DNA of 64,000 bases, taken from NCBI GenBank assembly GCA_949283255.1, contig CASDRS010000014.1:36370-100369 (forward strand). Reading direction: 5' to 3'. The stretch comes from an uncultured bacterium. GTDB taxonomy: Bacteria > Cyanobacteriota > Vampirovibrionia > Gastranaerophilales > Gastranaerophilaceae. The notes under the pieces are model-generated. The model was not told the DNA's origin. It did no database searches and saw only the letters and a list, made by a program, of their open reading frames with translations. This document shows positions 27,060-35,406 of this stretch, in pieces (positions within the stretch are counted from its first letter, which is position 1; every line of letters begins with the position of its first letter). The translations under genes and the position numbers were made by a program.

Positions 27060-27640
27060 TATACAGTCATAACCTCTTTTTCTTTTTCTGCAACCAAACT
27101 GTCTACAATACCAGTGTATTTGTCAGTTTGTTTTTGAATTTTATCTTGATTATCTTTTACACTATCTTCAGGAAGCTTGTGTTCTTTTTCGATTTTCTTC
27201 AAATCATCAGTCATCTCACGTCTTATATTTCTGATTGCGACTTTAGCTTCTTCTCCGATCTTCTTGACATCTTTAACGATTTCTTTTCTTCTTTCTTCAG
27301 TCAAAGGTGGGAATGACAAACGAATACAAATACCGTCGCTGTTAGGTGTAATACCGATTTCAGCTTTGATAATAGCTTTTTCAATTTCTTTCAAAATAGA
27401 TTTGTCATAAGGTGTAATAACAAGAGTTGTACCTTCTTGTACGCTAACTTGTGCCATTTGTCTCAATGGAGTAGGTGCTCCGTAGTATTCAACAATAACC
27501 TTGTCCAAAATCATCGGATTAGCACGACCTGAACGGATAGAACCAAATTCACGCTTTAGCTGAGTGATAGCTTTTTCCATCTTCTCTTCACCAAATAAAA
27601 ACAATTCTTCTAAAGCTTCATTTAAAAGTTCCTCAGACAT
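27059..27640 (-). CDS. frr: Ribosome recycling factor
   Basis: Splits post-termination ribosomes together with EF-G. The 193-residue protein has the standard three-helix-bundle sequence: LKREFGSIRSGRANPMILDKV, YYGAPTPLRQMAQVSVQEG, LVITPYDKSILKEIEKAI, IRLSFPPLTEERRKEIVKDVKK and the C-terminal KEHKLPEDSVKDNQDKIQ helix. It is slightly longer at its N-terminus than the usual 185 residues. It lies 20 bp after pyrH and overlaps the cdsA start by one base. Confidence 0.97.
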   Translation of the reverse strand: MSEELLNEALEELFLFGEEKMEKAITQLKREFGSIRSGRANPMILDKVIVEYYGAPTPLRQMAQVSVQEGTTLVITPYDKSILKEIEKAIIKAEIGITPNSDGICIRLSFPPLTEERRKEIVKDVKKIGEEAKVAIRNIRREMTDDLKKIEKEHKLPEDSVKDNQDKIQKQTDKYTGIVDSLVAEKEKEVMTV

Positions 27641-27660
27641 TTTTACCTCTTTCTTTATAA

Positions 27661-28383
27661 TTAACTAATATATGTTCCAATTTCTTTTGAATGCAATATT
27701 TGAGATATTCCATCCTCAGCATCAAAGTCAAATACAATAATCGGAATATTATTTTGCTTGCACAAAGCACAAGCTGAAGTATCCATGACTTTCAAGCCGT
27801 TTTTAATTATATCATCGTAAGATATTTTTTCTAATTTTTGTGCATTAGGATTTACCTTAGGATCATCAGTATAAACACCGTCAACACCATTTTTAGCCAT
27901 AAGCATAGCTTCTGCATTTATTTCAGAAGCTCTCAACGCGGCCGCAGTATCCGTTGTAAAGAACGGATTTCCGGTACCGGCAGCAAATATAACAACACGA
28001 CCTTTTTCAAGGTGTCTTATTGCACGATAACGGATATAAGGTTCCGCAACCTGATTAATTGCAAGCGCGCTCTGCACTCTGCAAGGTACGTTTATTTGAT
28101 TAAAAGCACTTTGCAACGCAATCGCATTCATAACTGTTGCTAGCATACCTACATAATCACCGCTTGCCTGATCCATACCGAGTTTGGCGCTGTTTTTCAT
28201 TCCGCGGAAAATATTACCACCACCGACAACTACGGCAACTTGCGCACCAAGTTCTACAGCTTTTTTAATTTCTCCTGCAATACGTTGAACAGGTTTTTGG
28301 TCAATACCAAACTGTTGTTCTCCTAAAAGTGCTTCACCACTTATTTTTATCAGCACTCTTTTATATTTTAAATTGTTTTCCAT
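27661..28383 (-). CDS. pyrH: Uridylate kinase (UMP kinase)
   Basis: Phosphorylates UMP to UDP in pyrimidine nucleotide synthesis; bacterial hexameric amino-acid-kinase-fold enzyme. The 240-residue product shows RVLIKISGEALLGEQQFGID at the start, VVVGGGNIFRG near 53-63, DYVGMLATVMNA near 83, and GTGNPFFTTDTAAALRA near 137-153. An AAAAGAGGG Shine-Dalgarno precedes the ATG. It is the first gene of the five-gene cluster and has a clear promoter upstream. Confidence 0.98.
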   Translation of the reverse strand: MENNLKYKRVLIKISGEALLGEQQFGIDQKPVQRIAGEIKKAVELGAQVAVVVGGGNIFRGMKNSAKLGMDQASGDYVGMLATVMNAIALQSAFNQINVPCRVQSALAINQVAEPYIRYRAIRHLEKGRVVIFAAGTGNPFFTTDTAAALRASEINAEAMLMAKNGVDGVYTDDPKVNPNAQKLEKISYDDIIKNGLKVMDTSACALCKQNNIPIIVFDFDAEDGISQILHSKEIGTYIS

Positions 28384-28403
28384 TAGATGTCCCTCTTTTC
28401 ATA

Positions 28404-28432
28404 ATCATATATTAAACCCGCTTCAAAGTAAA
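28404..28432 (-). promoter_or_regulatory. Promoter of the pyrH-frr-cdsA-rnc-rpe operon
   Basis: Read on the minus strand: TTTACT (28432-28427), 17-bp spacer, TATGAT (28409-28404). It lies 20 bases before the pyrH start codon, leaving room for its Shine-Dalgarno. Confidence 0.6.
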
Positions 28433-28529
28433 TAGTTAAAGCAAAAAAGAAGGTTTAAGTTTATATATCTACATAACCTATATCATAGTATGGAAAATTC
28501 AAAATTTATCATAATCTTTTCAGGCGAAC

Positions 28530-28916
28530 GTGCACGAGCCTAGTGCGAAGTGCCATAGTGAGCCATAACGAATTCGAACCGTTTAAGGTTCGGATTGCTC
28601 ATTCAAGCATTTTGCTAACGCAAAATGCAGATTAACAGCGTGTTTTTCTTTTTCGGTTCACTTTTTCTTTTTTCGTCGCAAAAAAAAGAAAAAGTGAACA
28701 TATAAAAAAATGTTTTATTCTGAAAAAATAACTTTTAATTAAAATTGTTTTGTTCATTTTTTCTTCTTTTGCATCAAAGAAGAAAAAAAAGAACCAAAAA
28801 AGAAGAAAACCGCAATAAATACTTCGTCGCCGCGCCGATTTGACCAATTTAATGTTCGTTCCGTTTGCTCAAAAGCAAACGAAATCTTGTAGCGCGGCTA
28901 AGGACAACGCCGCGCA
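28530..28916. repeat. Cluster of palindromes in a non-coding gap
   Basis: This part of the 734-bp gap between pyrH and the ribbon-helix-helix gene has at least six inverted repeats in a row: AATTCGAACC / GGTTCGGATT (28571-28596, one mismatch), GCATTTTGC / GCAAAATGC (28607-28628, perfect), an 18-bp perfect stem with 8-nt loop (28656-28699), a related but imperfect stem (28752-28795), CGTTTGCT / AGCAAACG (28862-28881) and GCGCGGC / GCCGCGC (28892-28915). The second long stem looks like a diverged copy of the first. The ends are richer in G+C than the surroundings. It could be a palindromic interspersed repeat, a remnant of a mobile element or a structured RNA. No credible protein gene was found in it. 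Confidence 0.75.
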
Positions 28917-28950
28917 GTTTTGTAATGGTACTATAACATAGACATTATAC

Positions 28951-28968
28951 CTTAATGCTAGCATTAAG
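28951..28968. promoter_or_regulatory. 18-bp perfect palindrome, possible operator
   Basis: CTTAATGCTAGCATTAAG is an exact palindrome located 33 bp before the -35 of the promoter at 29001-29029 and about 150 bp before a ribbon-helix-helix regulator gene. Such regulators bind short palindromes and often control themselves; the link is inferred. Confidence 0.35.
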
Positions 28969-29000
28969 AAATGTAACATTATTTATAAGCCCCGAAACTA

Positions 29001-29029
29001 TTGCAGCATAAGGGTTTTAAAAATAATAT
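29001..29029 (+). promoter_or_regulatory. Candidate promoter of the ribbon-helix-helix gene
   Basis: TTGCAG (29001-29006), 17-bp spacer, TAATAT (29024-29029). It would give a leader of about 80 nt before the ATG at 29118; other AT-rich -10-like sites lie closer, so the exact promoter is uncertain. Confidence 0.4.
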
Positions 29030-29117
29030 ATATTTTATAGATAAAAAATAGCACTTTTTTATATCAGAATGTTTTTATATATATACTGGACAATTTATAT
29101 AGCGAAAAGGAGCATAT

Positions 29118-29306
29118 ATGGCGAGAGTATTAATTTCAATGCCGGAAGAATTTTTAAACATGATCGACAATGTTGCTGACGGCGAAAATCGTTCAAGAAG
29201 TGAACTTATCAGAGAAGCTCTGAGAACTTACATTTACAAACAAAAAATCCTTCAATCAACTACAGCAAGCAAAAATGCAGAGTTGCTTGAAGAGATGCTT
29301 GAATAA
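29118..29306 (+). CDS. Ribbon-helix-helix (CopG-type) transcriptional regulator
   Basis: A 62-residue protein with the classical ribbon-helix-helix pattern: an N-terminal strand RVLISMPEEFLNMID, then NRSRSELIREALRTYI, where the SRSELIR helix start is diagnostic, and a short helical tail. Proteins of this kind act as dimers on DNA; some are antitoxins, others are free regulators. No toxin gene follows, since a terminator comes at once, so a stand-alone regulator is more likely. AAAGGAG precedes the ATG. Target genes are unknown; an upstream 18-bp palindrome is a candidate site. Confidence 0.88.
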   Translation: MARVLISMPEEFLNMIDNVADGENRSRSELIREALRTYIYKQKILQSTTASKNAELLEEMLE

Positions 29307-29310
29307 GTTT

Positions 29311-29343
29311 AAAAAAAGAAGCAGTGAAAACTGCCTCTTTTTT
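29311..29343 (+). terminator. Bidirectional terminator between the RHH gene and trpS
   Basis: GCAGT (29321-29325) pairs with ACTGC (29330-29334), extended by the A-rich left flank and T-rich right flank, serving both convergent genes. Confidence 0.75.
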
Positions 29344-29348
29344 GTGTA

Positions 29349-30350
29349 TTAATACATTCTGACCAAATCTCTGACAGTAGCAAGAACTTCACTTGCTCGT
29401 TTGCGAGCTTTTTTGTTCCCTTCGGAGAGAATGTCTTTCACTTCGTCAATGTGAGTTTCATAATATACACGTTTTTCTCTGATTTCAGACAAACGTTCAT
29501 TAATCACTGCACCAAGCTGACGCTTACAATCTGCGCAGCCTCGCTCGCCATTTTCGCACTCACATTTTACAGTTGCTACCTGATCTTCTGAGCCGAAAAT
29601 CTTCCAATACTTGAATGCAACTTCACATTCATCAGGATGGCCAAGATCCGTTTTCCTCATACGACTTCTGTCAGTTATAGCTGTCATAATCTTTTTGGCT
29701 GTAACTTCTTCTGTATCAGAAATCTTGATATCATTATGGAAAGATTTCCCCATTTTGTTACCATCCAAACCGCAAATTAATGAACAATGGTTCAATATTG
29801 GTTGAGGCTCGTGGAAGAAGTCTGTATTATAAATATTATTGAATCTTCTTGCAATATCTCTTGTTATTTCAATATGAGCAACCTGATCAACTCCAACAGG
29901 AACCGCATCCGCATTCATCATAAGAATATCAGCGCTCATCAAAACAGGATACCCCATCAAACCATAACTAATCTGAGAATTTTGACCTTCTTTTGTACGC
30001 AAAATCTTTGCCATATCCTTTAAGGTTGGGTCACGCTCAACCCAGTTTTGAGGAGTTACCATTCCAAGATATACATTCAACTCAGCTATCTCAGGTACAT
30101 AAGATTGAACATACACAGTAGAAATATTCGGATCAATACCTGCTGCCAGCCAGTCCATTGCAACATTTAAAACATCTGCTTTTAATTCATCCGTTTTATC
30201 ATATTTAGTAGTCAAAGCATGCCAGTCTGCAACAAAGAAATAACTGTCATATTTATGCTGCAATTCAACCCAGTTCTGAATTACACCCAAATAATGACCC
30301 AAATGTAATTTTCCTGTCGGCCTCATGCCTGATACGATTAATTGACTCAT
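29349..30350 (-). CDS. trpS: Tryptophanyl-tRNA synthetase
   Basis: Charges tRNA-Trp. The 333-residue class I synthetase shows the HIGH-equivalent HLGH at residues 16-19 in RPTGKLHLGHYLG, the Rossmann segment ADWHALTT, the VPVGVDQVAHIE tryptophan-binding stretch and the KMSKS-equivalent KMGKS in GLDGNKMGKSF. A CECENGERGCADCKR Cys cluster near residues 248-262 is typical of many bacterial TrpRS and may bind metal or a cluster. It lies 48 bp after bioC on the same strand. Confidence 0.97.
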   Translation of the reverse strand: MSQLIVSGMRPTGKLHLGHYLGVIQNWVELQHKYDSYFFVADWHALTTKYDKTDELKADVLNVAMDWLAAGIDPNISTVYVQSYVPEIAELNVYLGMVTPQNWVERDPTLKDMAKILRTKEGQNSQISYGLMGYPVLMSADILMMNADAVPVGVDQVAHIEITRDIARRFNNIYNTDFFHEPQPILNHCSLICGLDGNKMGKSFHNDIKISDTEEVTAKKIMTAITDRSRMRKTDLGHPDECEVAFKYWKIFGSEDQVATVKCECENGERGCADCKRQLGAVINERLSEIREKRVYYETHIDEVKDILSEGNKKARKRASEVLATVRDLVRMY

Positions 30351-30398
30351 AACACTCTCGCCTTTCTTTTTATCTTCAATTATTATAGCTTAAATAAA

Positions 30399-31127
30399 TT
30401 AATTTAGCTTACGGCAAACAATAATTATCGGAGAATAAGTCAAATTCAAATCAGGGAATTTTGATCTGTAATTATCACAAAACTCTCTAACTTCTGTTAT
30501 GCCCCAACTTTTTTCTGATAAAGAATTAACGCCTGTATTTTTCATGTGAGCAAGGATTTGAAGAGGATTATCAAAATGCAATTTATGCTCAAACTGCTCA
30601 GAATAAATAATTTCAAAGTTTGGACTTAACATTCCCACAAGTTCATTTAAAGATTTATAATCCAAACTTAAACCGGATATTTCTCTAAATTCAAAAAAAT
30701 TATCACAAGAAAATGTTGAAAAAGCCAAAATCCCGCTGGATTTAAGATTATGCCAGCAAGTTGAGAATACTTTATCCAAATTATCACACCACTGAAAAAC
30801 CGCATTAGAAGCAATCAGATCAAAAGTCTTATGGAATTTTATTCTCCTAAAATCACCTGCAAAAAATTGCGCCGAAGGAATATATTTTTTCACATAAATT
30901 TCTGATTTTTCTACTAAATCATTTGCACAATATATATTGTAATTAAACCCTGAAAGTAACTTAGTTAAAACACCGGCTCCAGATCCGATTTCCAAAAAAT
31001 CACCTTCTACACTCGGCAAATTATCTACAATTTTTTTTGCCATAAGTTTTTGCACGAGCGCATTTTGTTCATACTTATCAATACTTTTTTGAAAATGTTT
31101 CCTTATTGTCTTAGTATCTATTTGCAT
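30399..31127 (-). CDS. bioC: Malonyl-ACP O-methyltransferase (BioC-like)
   Basis: A 242-residue SAM-dependent methyltransferase. BioC methylates malonyl-ACP so that fatty-acid synthesis can build the pimeloyl chain of biotin. The start IRKHFQKSIDKYEQNALVQ resembles BioC (F..AA..Y...A..Q), motif I is DFLEIGSGAGVLTKLL (about 41-56), and ASNAVFQWCDNLDKVF matches the BioC SN..LQW.D segment. Its start overlaps the stop of bioG by 10 bp, and the pairing BioG-BioC is itself strong support for the call. Confidence 0.9.
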   Translation of the reverse strand: MQIDTKTIRKHFQKSIDKYEQNALVQKLMAKKIVDNLPSVEGDFLEIGSGAGVLTKLLSGFNYNIYCANDLVEKSEIYVKKYIPSAQFFAGDFRRIKFHKTFDLIASNAVFQWCDNLDKVFSTCWHNLKSSGILAFSTFSCDNFFEFREISGLSLDYKSLNELVGMLSPNFEIIYSEQFEHKLHFDNPLQILAHMKNTGVNSLSEKSWGITEVREFCDNYRSKFPDLNLTYSPIIIVCRKLN

Positions 31128-31783
31128 TTGTCTAAAATTTCATTCCAGCTTGTAAATTCATAAAACGGGAAATGTCCGCTATCCATCATAGCAATCGGGG
31201 TGTCAAATTTTTCCCAACATCTTACCTGATTACGAGTCGGGATAATTTTATCCGTATCACTCACTATAGCACAATCGTAGAATTTTGAATATTCAACCTC
31301 ACGGCCCTTAATAAAAGTATCTAAAGAAATAAGTTCTTCCGCTCTATTTTCAATACTTCTTGCAACTGGAGAAGTAAGATACTTTTCATAATCATCGTGA
31401 GCTTTAAATAAATTCTGCTGAAATTTCCCCTTTAAACCGCTATCTACATATTTTAATGTCAGCTCAAAAGTCTTAATAGGGATCCCCAACTCGTTGTCAA
31501 CAGGGAAAGGTGTTCCGTTAATTGCGATTTTCTTCTCAAAGAAAGGCAAACTATCTCTTAATAAATATGCGATATAAACACCCATTGACCAGCTGATAAG
31601 ATAATATTTTTCATATCCCTCAAAAATATCCACTAACTTATCAACCGTTTTGTAATTATATATTACAACAACATCATTGTCGTTACATTGCAAACCTTCA
31701 AAAGGCTTTTCATCAAAACTCCACCCGCAAAAAAATACTATCAACTTTTTATTATTTTTCTTATTTAACCAACAATACTGCAT
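31118..31783 (-). CDS. bioG: Pimeloyl-ACP methyl ester esterase (BioG family)
   Basis: A 221-residue alpha/beta hydrolase of the BioG (DUF452) type, which removes the methyl group after pimeloyl chain assembly. Visible landmarks are LIVFFCGWSFDEKPFEGL near the start (oxyanion region), YLISWSMGVYIA near 75-86 with the nucleophile Ser in SWSMG, and DSGHFPFY near the C-terminus holding the catalytic His. It overlaps bioC and diverges from the plus-strand orphan gene at 31884. Confidence 0.88.
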   Translation of the reverse strand: MQYCWLNKKNNKKLIVFFCGWSFDEKPFEGLQCNDNDVVVIYNYKTVDKLVDIFEGYEKYYLISWSMGVYIAYLLRDSLPFFEKKIAINGTPFPVDNELGIPIKTFELTLKYVDSGLKGKFQQNLFKAHDDYEKYLTSPVARSIENRAEELISLDTFIKGREVEYSKFYDCAIVSDTDKIIPTRNQVRCWEKFDTPIAMMDSGHFPFYEFTSWNEILDKCK

Positions 31784-31883
31784 AATTTCCTCTTTACATT
31801 TAGATAAATTCTACATCAAAAACGCAAATTTTAAAATATTTATGTTTTATTAATAATATGTAGGTAAAATGAAGGTAGTGAAC

Positions 31884-32534
31884 ATGGTTGAAAGTGTAAA
31901 TAACATAAATACAAATACTCAAAATGTCCAACAAAAGAAAGACAATGCCGCACGAAATGCAACTCTTGCAGGTAGCGTCGGACTTATTGGCGGTGGTACA
32001 ACAGGATATCTTACAAAACAAATTTACAAGGATGACAAATTCACCGATCAATTTATCAAACAATTCAGGAATGATTGTATTGATATGACTAATAGCGACA
32101 AAGATACCAAAAAAGCTATAAAAAGTATGCTTAAAATGGAAGACAATCCAAGTATTGATGCGATAAAAAAATATATGCGTAAATACAAAAACTTATTTAC
32201 AGATAACGCTAAAGATATGGAAGATTTTCTAAAAAATGCAGACAATAAAATTGCAGAATTATTTACTTCAACCAAAAACAGTATAACCGGAGCACTTCAA
32301 AAAGGAGAAGAACAGCTTCCTAAATATTATGATAAGGCTAAAAAACATTTTAATATACCATTAGATAATTCAGAATGCGATGATGCATTACTCGCCGCAC
32401 TCAAATCTGAACAAAAGATAAAAGGTAAAGCTGGACTTATCTATGGACTTGCATCAGGTGTAATATTGGCAGCAGGTTCATATATCCTAACTAAATTGTT
32501 AGAAAATAAAGAAGCTCCAAAAGAAAACAAATAA
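31884..32534 (+). CDS. Orphan protein with two glycine-rich hydrophobic segments
   Basis: About 216 residues, not recognised. After a polar start (NNINTNTQNVQQKKDN) comes a glycine-zipper-like hydrophobic stretch (LAGSVGLIGGGTTGYL), a long charged helical middle, and near the C-terminus a membrane-like segment (AGLIYGLASGVILAAGSYILTKLL) with a short charged tail. That resembles small membrane-inserting or pore-associated proteins, without proof. I chose the ATG at 31884 because AAGG lies upstream; the ATG at 31869 is also in frame, and a TAATAT -10 (31854-31859) would place the transcript start between them. It splits the biotin genes: bioG-bioC on one side, bioF on the other. Confidence 0.7.
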   Translation: MVESVNNINTNTQNVQQKKDNAARNATLAGSVGLIGGGTTGYLTKQIYKDDKFTDQFIKQFRNDCIDMTNSDKDTKKAIKSMLKMEDNPSIDAIKKYMRKYKNLFTDNAKDMEDFLKNADNKIAELFTSTKNSITGALQKGEEQLPKYYDKAKKHFNIPLDNSECDDALLAALKSEQKIKGKAGLIYGLASGVILAAGSYILTKLLENKEAPKENK

Positions 32535-32558
32535 AAATTTTGGATAAACAAACATTTT

Positions 32559-32600
32559 AAAATGCACTTATTTTCAAAAATAAGTGCATTTTTTATTTTT
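32559..32600 (+). terminator. Bidirectional terminator between the orphan gene and bioF
   Basis: AATGCACTTA (32560-32570) pairs with TAAGTGCATT (32581-32590), framed by A and T tracts on both sides. Confidence 0.88.
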
Positions 32601-32613
32601 TCTTCAAGTACAT

Positions 32614-33726
32614 CTACAGATACTGCTTTAACAATTCTAAATCACTCTCTTGCATATCAGCCGTCAAAGATAATCTTAACCTCGAAGTACCTTGAGGTAC
32701 GGTTGGAGGTCTGATTGGCAGAGTAAAATACCCATTCTGATATAAAATATTGCTCAATTCTACAGTCTTGTCATTCTCGCCTACAATCACAGGAATAATA
32801 TGGCTTTCACTACCGAGTTTTTTCCCAAGATTAAGCATCCTCATCCTTGCCTCATAAGTATAAGGCAATTTATTTTCAATAATCCATTTTGAAAACGCAA
32901 TATTTATAGGAGGCAAAGCCGTAGAAAAAATAAAAGAACGAGCCTTATTAATCAAATAATCAATCAAAACTTTTTTCCCAGTAACAAATGCGCCCATAGA
33001 CCCGATTGCTTTGCCGAAAGTTCCGACAATCAAATCTATATCATTTAATATCCCTAAATCTTCAGATACTCCAAGCCCTTTTTTACCAAACACTCCAAAG
33101 GCGTGAGCCTCATCCAAAATAAGAATACAGTTATATTTGTTTTTAAGTTCGACAAGCTGTTTTAAATTTGCAATATCGCCATCCATACTAAAAACACTTT
33201 CAGAGACAATCACTGCATTTTTAAAATTTTTTCTCTCTTTTATCAAGAGTTTTTCCAAATTTTCCATATCATTGTGCTTGTATCTGAAAAATTTTCCCTT
33301 GGAAAGAAGCATCCCGTCAATTATGCTTGCATGATTCAATTTGTCCGAAAAAATAACATCTCCGCTTCCTGCAATAGAACTGTTAATCCCGACATTAGCA
33401 TGATAACCGCTGTTAAAAATAAGCGCGGACTGAGTATTAAACAATTCACTAATAAGATTTTCAAGCTCCTCATACACAGGCAAAGTTCCTGTGAGTAATC
33501 TTGCAGAAGCACTTCCGAAAGTATATTTGCTACCCGCAAAACTCAAAAACTCTTCCGTAATTTCCTCATTATCTGCAAAACCCAAATAATTATTGGAAGA
33601 AAGATTGAGCAATTTTTTCCCGTCAATATAAATATATTTACCATTTTTTCGCTCAAAATGTCTTATTGAGCGAAAATGAGATTTACTTTTCAGATCCTCT
33701 AATGTTAAATCATAACTTTCAAACAT
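32614..33726 (-). CDS. bioF: 8-amino-7-oxononanoate synthase
   Basis: Condenses pimeloyl-ACP (or -CoA) with L-alanine in biotin synthesis, using pyridoxal phosphate. The 370-residue alpha-oxoamine synthase shows NLSSNNYLGFAD (41-52), GSASARLLTG (71-80), DEAHAFGVFG (205-214) and the cofactor lysine K239 in GTFGKAIGSMG. It begins 14 bp after cysK and ends at a terminator facing the orphan gene. bioA, bioD and bioB are not in the window. Confidence 0.95.
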   Translation of the reverse strand: MFESYDLTLEDLKSKSHFRSIRHFERKNGKYIYIDGKKLLNLSSNNYLGFADNEEITEEFLSFAGSKYTFGSASARLLTGTLPVYEELENLISELFNTQSALIFNSGYHANVGINSSIAGSGDVIFSDKLNHASIIDGMLLSKGKFFRYKHNDMENLEKLLIKERKNFKNAVIVSESVFSMDGDIANLKQLVELKNKYNCILILDEAHAFGVFGKKGLGVSEDLGILNDIDLIVGTFGKAIGSMGAFVTGKKVLIDYLINKARSFIFSTALPPINIAFSKWIIENKLPYTYEARMRMLNLGKKLGSESHIIPVIVGENDKTVELSNILYQNGYFTLPIRPPTVPQGTSRLRLSLTADMQESDLELLKQYL

Positions 33727-33740
33727 AAAAATTTCCCAAA

Positions 33741-34658
33741 CTAATCAAACAACCCGCTGGACAAATATCTTTCTCCAAAATCAGGAAGTATAGCTACAAT
33801 AAGTTTTCCTTTGTTCTCAGGCCGTTTTGAAAGTTCAACAGCAGCCCAAACATTTGCGCCACAGGAAAATCCTGATAATATCCCCTCTTCTGTCGCAAGT
33901 TTTCTTGCCGTAATCATTGCATCTTCATCTTTTACAGGCATAATTTCATCAACAACTGAACAGTCAAAATTTTCAGGAACAAAATTTGCACCTATCCCCT
34001 GAATTTTATGAGCACCGGCTTTTTTGCCTGCAAGAACCTGAGAAGAATACGGCTCCACCGCAACTGCTTTTATATTAGGGTTTTTCGCTTTTAAACCTTT
34101 AGCAATTCCGCATATTGTTCCACCCGTACCAACACCAGCCACAACTATATCAACTTTCCCGTCCGTATCATTCCAAATTTCTTCCGCTGTAGTTTTTACA
34201 TGGATTTCAGGGTTTGCCGGATTGGCAAATTGCTGAGGGATAAATGAATTTTTAATCTCTCTGTGCAATTCTTCAGCCTTATCGACAGCACCTTGCATAC
34301 CTTTTGCACCGTCTGTCAGCACCAAATCTGCACCATAAGCCTTCAAAAGCATCCGTCTTTCTTTACTCATTGTATCAGGCATTGTAAGAATCATTTTATA
34401 TCCTTTGATAGCACATACAAAAGCTAATCCTATACCTGTATTTCCGCTTGTAGGTTCAATAATCGTAGAGTCTTTATTTATCAACCCTTCTTTTTCAGCT
34501 TTTTCAATCATATATAAAGCAGGTCTGTCCTTTACGGATCCTGCAGGATTTTTACATTCAAGCTTTGCAACTACAGTAGCTTCGCCGCTATTTAACTTAT
34601 TAATATTAACAAGAGGAGTATTTCCTACAAGCTCCAACATATTTTTTGCAATTTTCAT
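33741..34658 (-). CDS. cysK: Cysteine synthase (O-acetylserine sulfhydrylase)
   Basis: Makes cysteine from O-acetylserine and sulfide. The 305-residue type II PLP enzyme has [11 protein letters not shown] near the start, cofactor lysine K43 in [11 protein letters not shown], the phosphate-loop/substrate motif PTSGNTG (69-75), the GVGTGGTI glycine loop near 175 and [10 protein letters not shown] near the end. The Shine-Dalgarno AGAGGG precedes the ATG. It shares a likely transcript with bioF; cysteine provides sulfur for biotin among much else, so the pairing may be chance. Confidence 0.95.
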   Translation of the reverse strand: MKIAKNMLELVGNTPLVNINKLNSGEATVVAKLECKNPAGSVKDRPALYMIEKAEKEGLINKDSTIIEPTSGNTGIGLAFVCAIKGYKMILTMPDTMSKERRMLLKAYGADLVLTDGAKGMQGAVDKAEELHREIKNSFIPQQFANPANPEIHVKTTAEEIWNDTDGKVDIVVAGVGTGGTICGIAKGLKAKNPNIKAVAVEPYSSQVLAGKKAGAHKIQGIGANFVPENFDCSVVDEIMPVKDEDAMITARKLATEEGILSGFSCGANVWAAVELSKRPENKGKLIVAILPDFGERYLSSGLFD

Positions 34659-34761
34659 CCCTCTTATCCCCCTTTTCTTTAATATTAATACAAAAATTTT
34701 ATTTGCCTAAATATTTTGTTTGTAATAAAATAATTAATTATAACAAAATTGGGTTAAGAAT

Positions 34762-35406
34762 ATGTTAAGCGAATTTAAATTTTTCATCAAGTCGCACTGC
34801 GACTTTAAAATGCACACTTGTACTTGGATAGCTTTACTGGTTGCTCTAATGATTATACCCTGCATACTCTTCATGCCTGAAAAATATGGCTACGAAAACG
34901 GATTGTTAGAGAACTTACAGATGCTTACTTTACTTGCGGGATTCATATTTGCACTAAAGTCTAAAATTAATAAAAAATTTTTCTATCTTACAGCAATGGT
35001 AATTGTAATTCTCGCAATTAGAGAAGTTAACTGCGACCGAACAATCTTTTTTGCCATTCCGGGAACGATTAACGAATTTTATACTTGGAAACAAATTAAA
35101 TACGGATGGCTTGCACATCCTATATATGGAATATACATTGCATACGTTATTATTTACTTTTTGAGAAATAAATTATTCATAAATTTATGGGAACTTTTCA
35201 GTAAAACGAAACTGCCTATATGGAATATTGGGCTTATGCTTATTGGTATAAGACTTGGGCTTTATGCCGAAGACACACTACACAATATGGTTTTTGAAGA
35301 AATTTCTGAATTATTATTCTACGTTTCTCTCGTTGGAATAATTTATCTATATGCATTTAACAAAGAATTTCGTCTTAAAGAAGAAGTTTTGGAAAAATCA
35401 AATTAG
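34762..35406 (+). CDS. Polytopic membrane protein of unknown function
   Basis: A 214-residue protein with about five hydrophobic segments (about 20-38, 50-64, 70-86, 112-132 and 150-195) separated by short polar loops. A conserved-looking charged cluster REVNCDRT sits just after the third helix, and another, RLGLYAEDTLHN, near the fourth/fifth, so buried charges may be functional. I recognise no family. Its last 32 bases overlap the end of tatD, which runs the opposite way. It diverges from cysK with a 103-bp AT-rich gap between them. Confidence 0.7.
   Translation: MLSEFKFFIKSHCDFKMHTCTWIALLVALMIIPCILFMPEKYGYENGLLENLQMLTLLAGFIFALKSKINKKFFYLTAMVIVILAIREVNCDRTIFFAIPGTINEFYTWKQIKYGWLAHPIYGIYIAYVIIYFLRNKLFINLWELFSKTKLPIWNIGLMLIGIRLGLYAEDTLHNMVFEEISELLFYVSLVGIIYLYAFNKEFRLKEEVLEKSN

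Noticed and set aside
28567..28583. tRNA T-arm-like sequence on the minus strand (5-bp stem, TTCGAAT loop)
   Set aside because: No matching acceptor, D or anticodon arms at the right distances; the bases pair better within the local palindrome 28571-28596.
28632..28847. 71-codon minus-strand ORF in the palindrome cluster
   Set aside because: Its product is runs of Phe and Lys made by the poly-T/poly-A arms of the hairpins; no Shine-Dalgarno and no natural composition.
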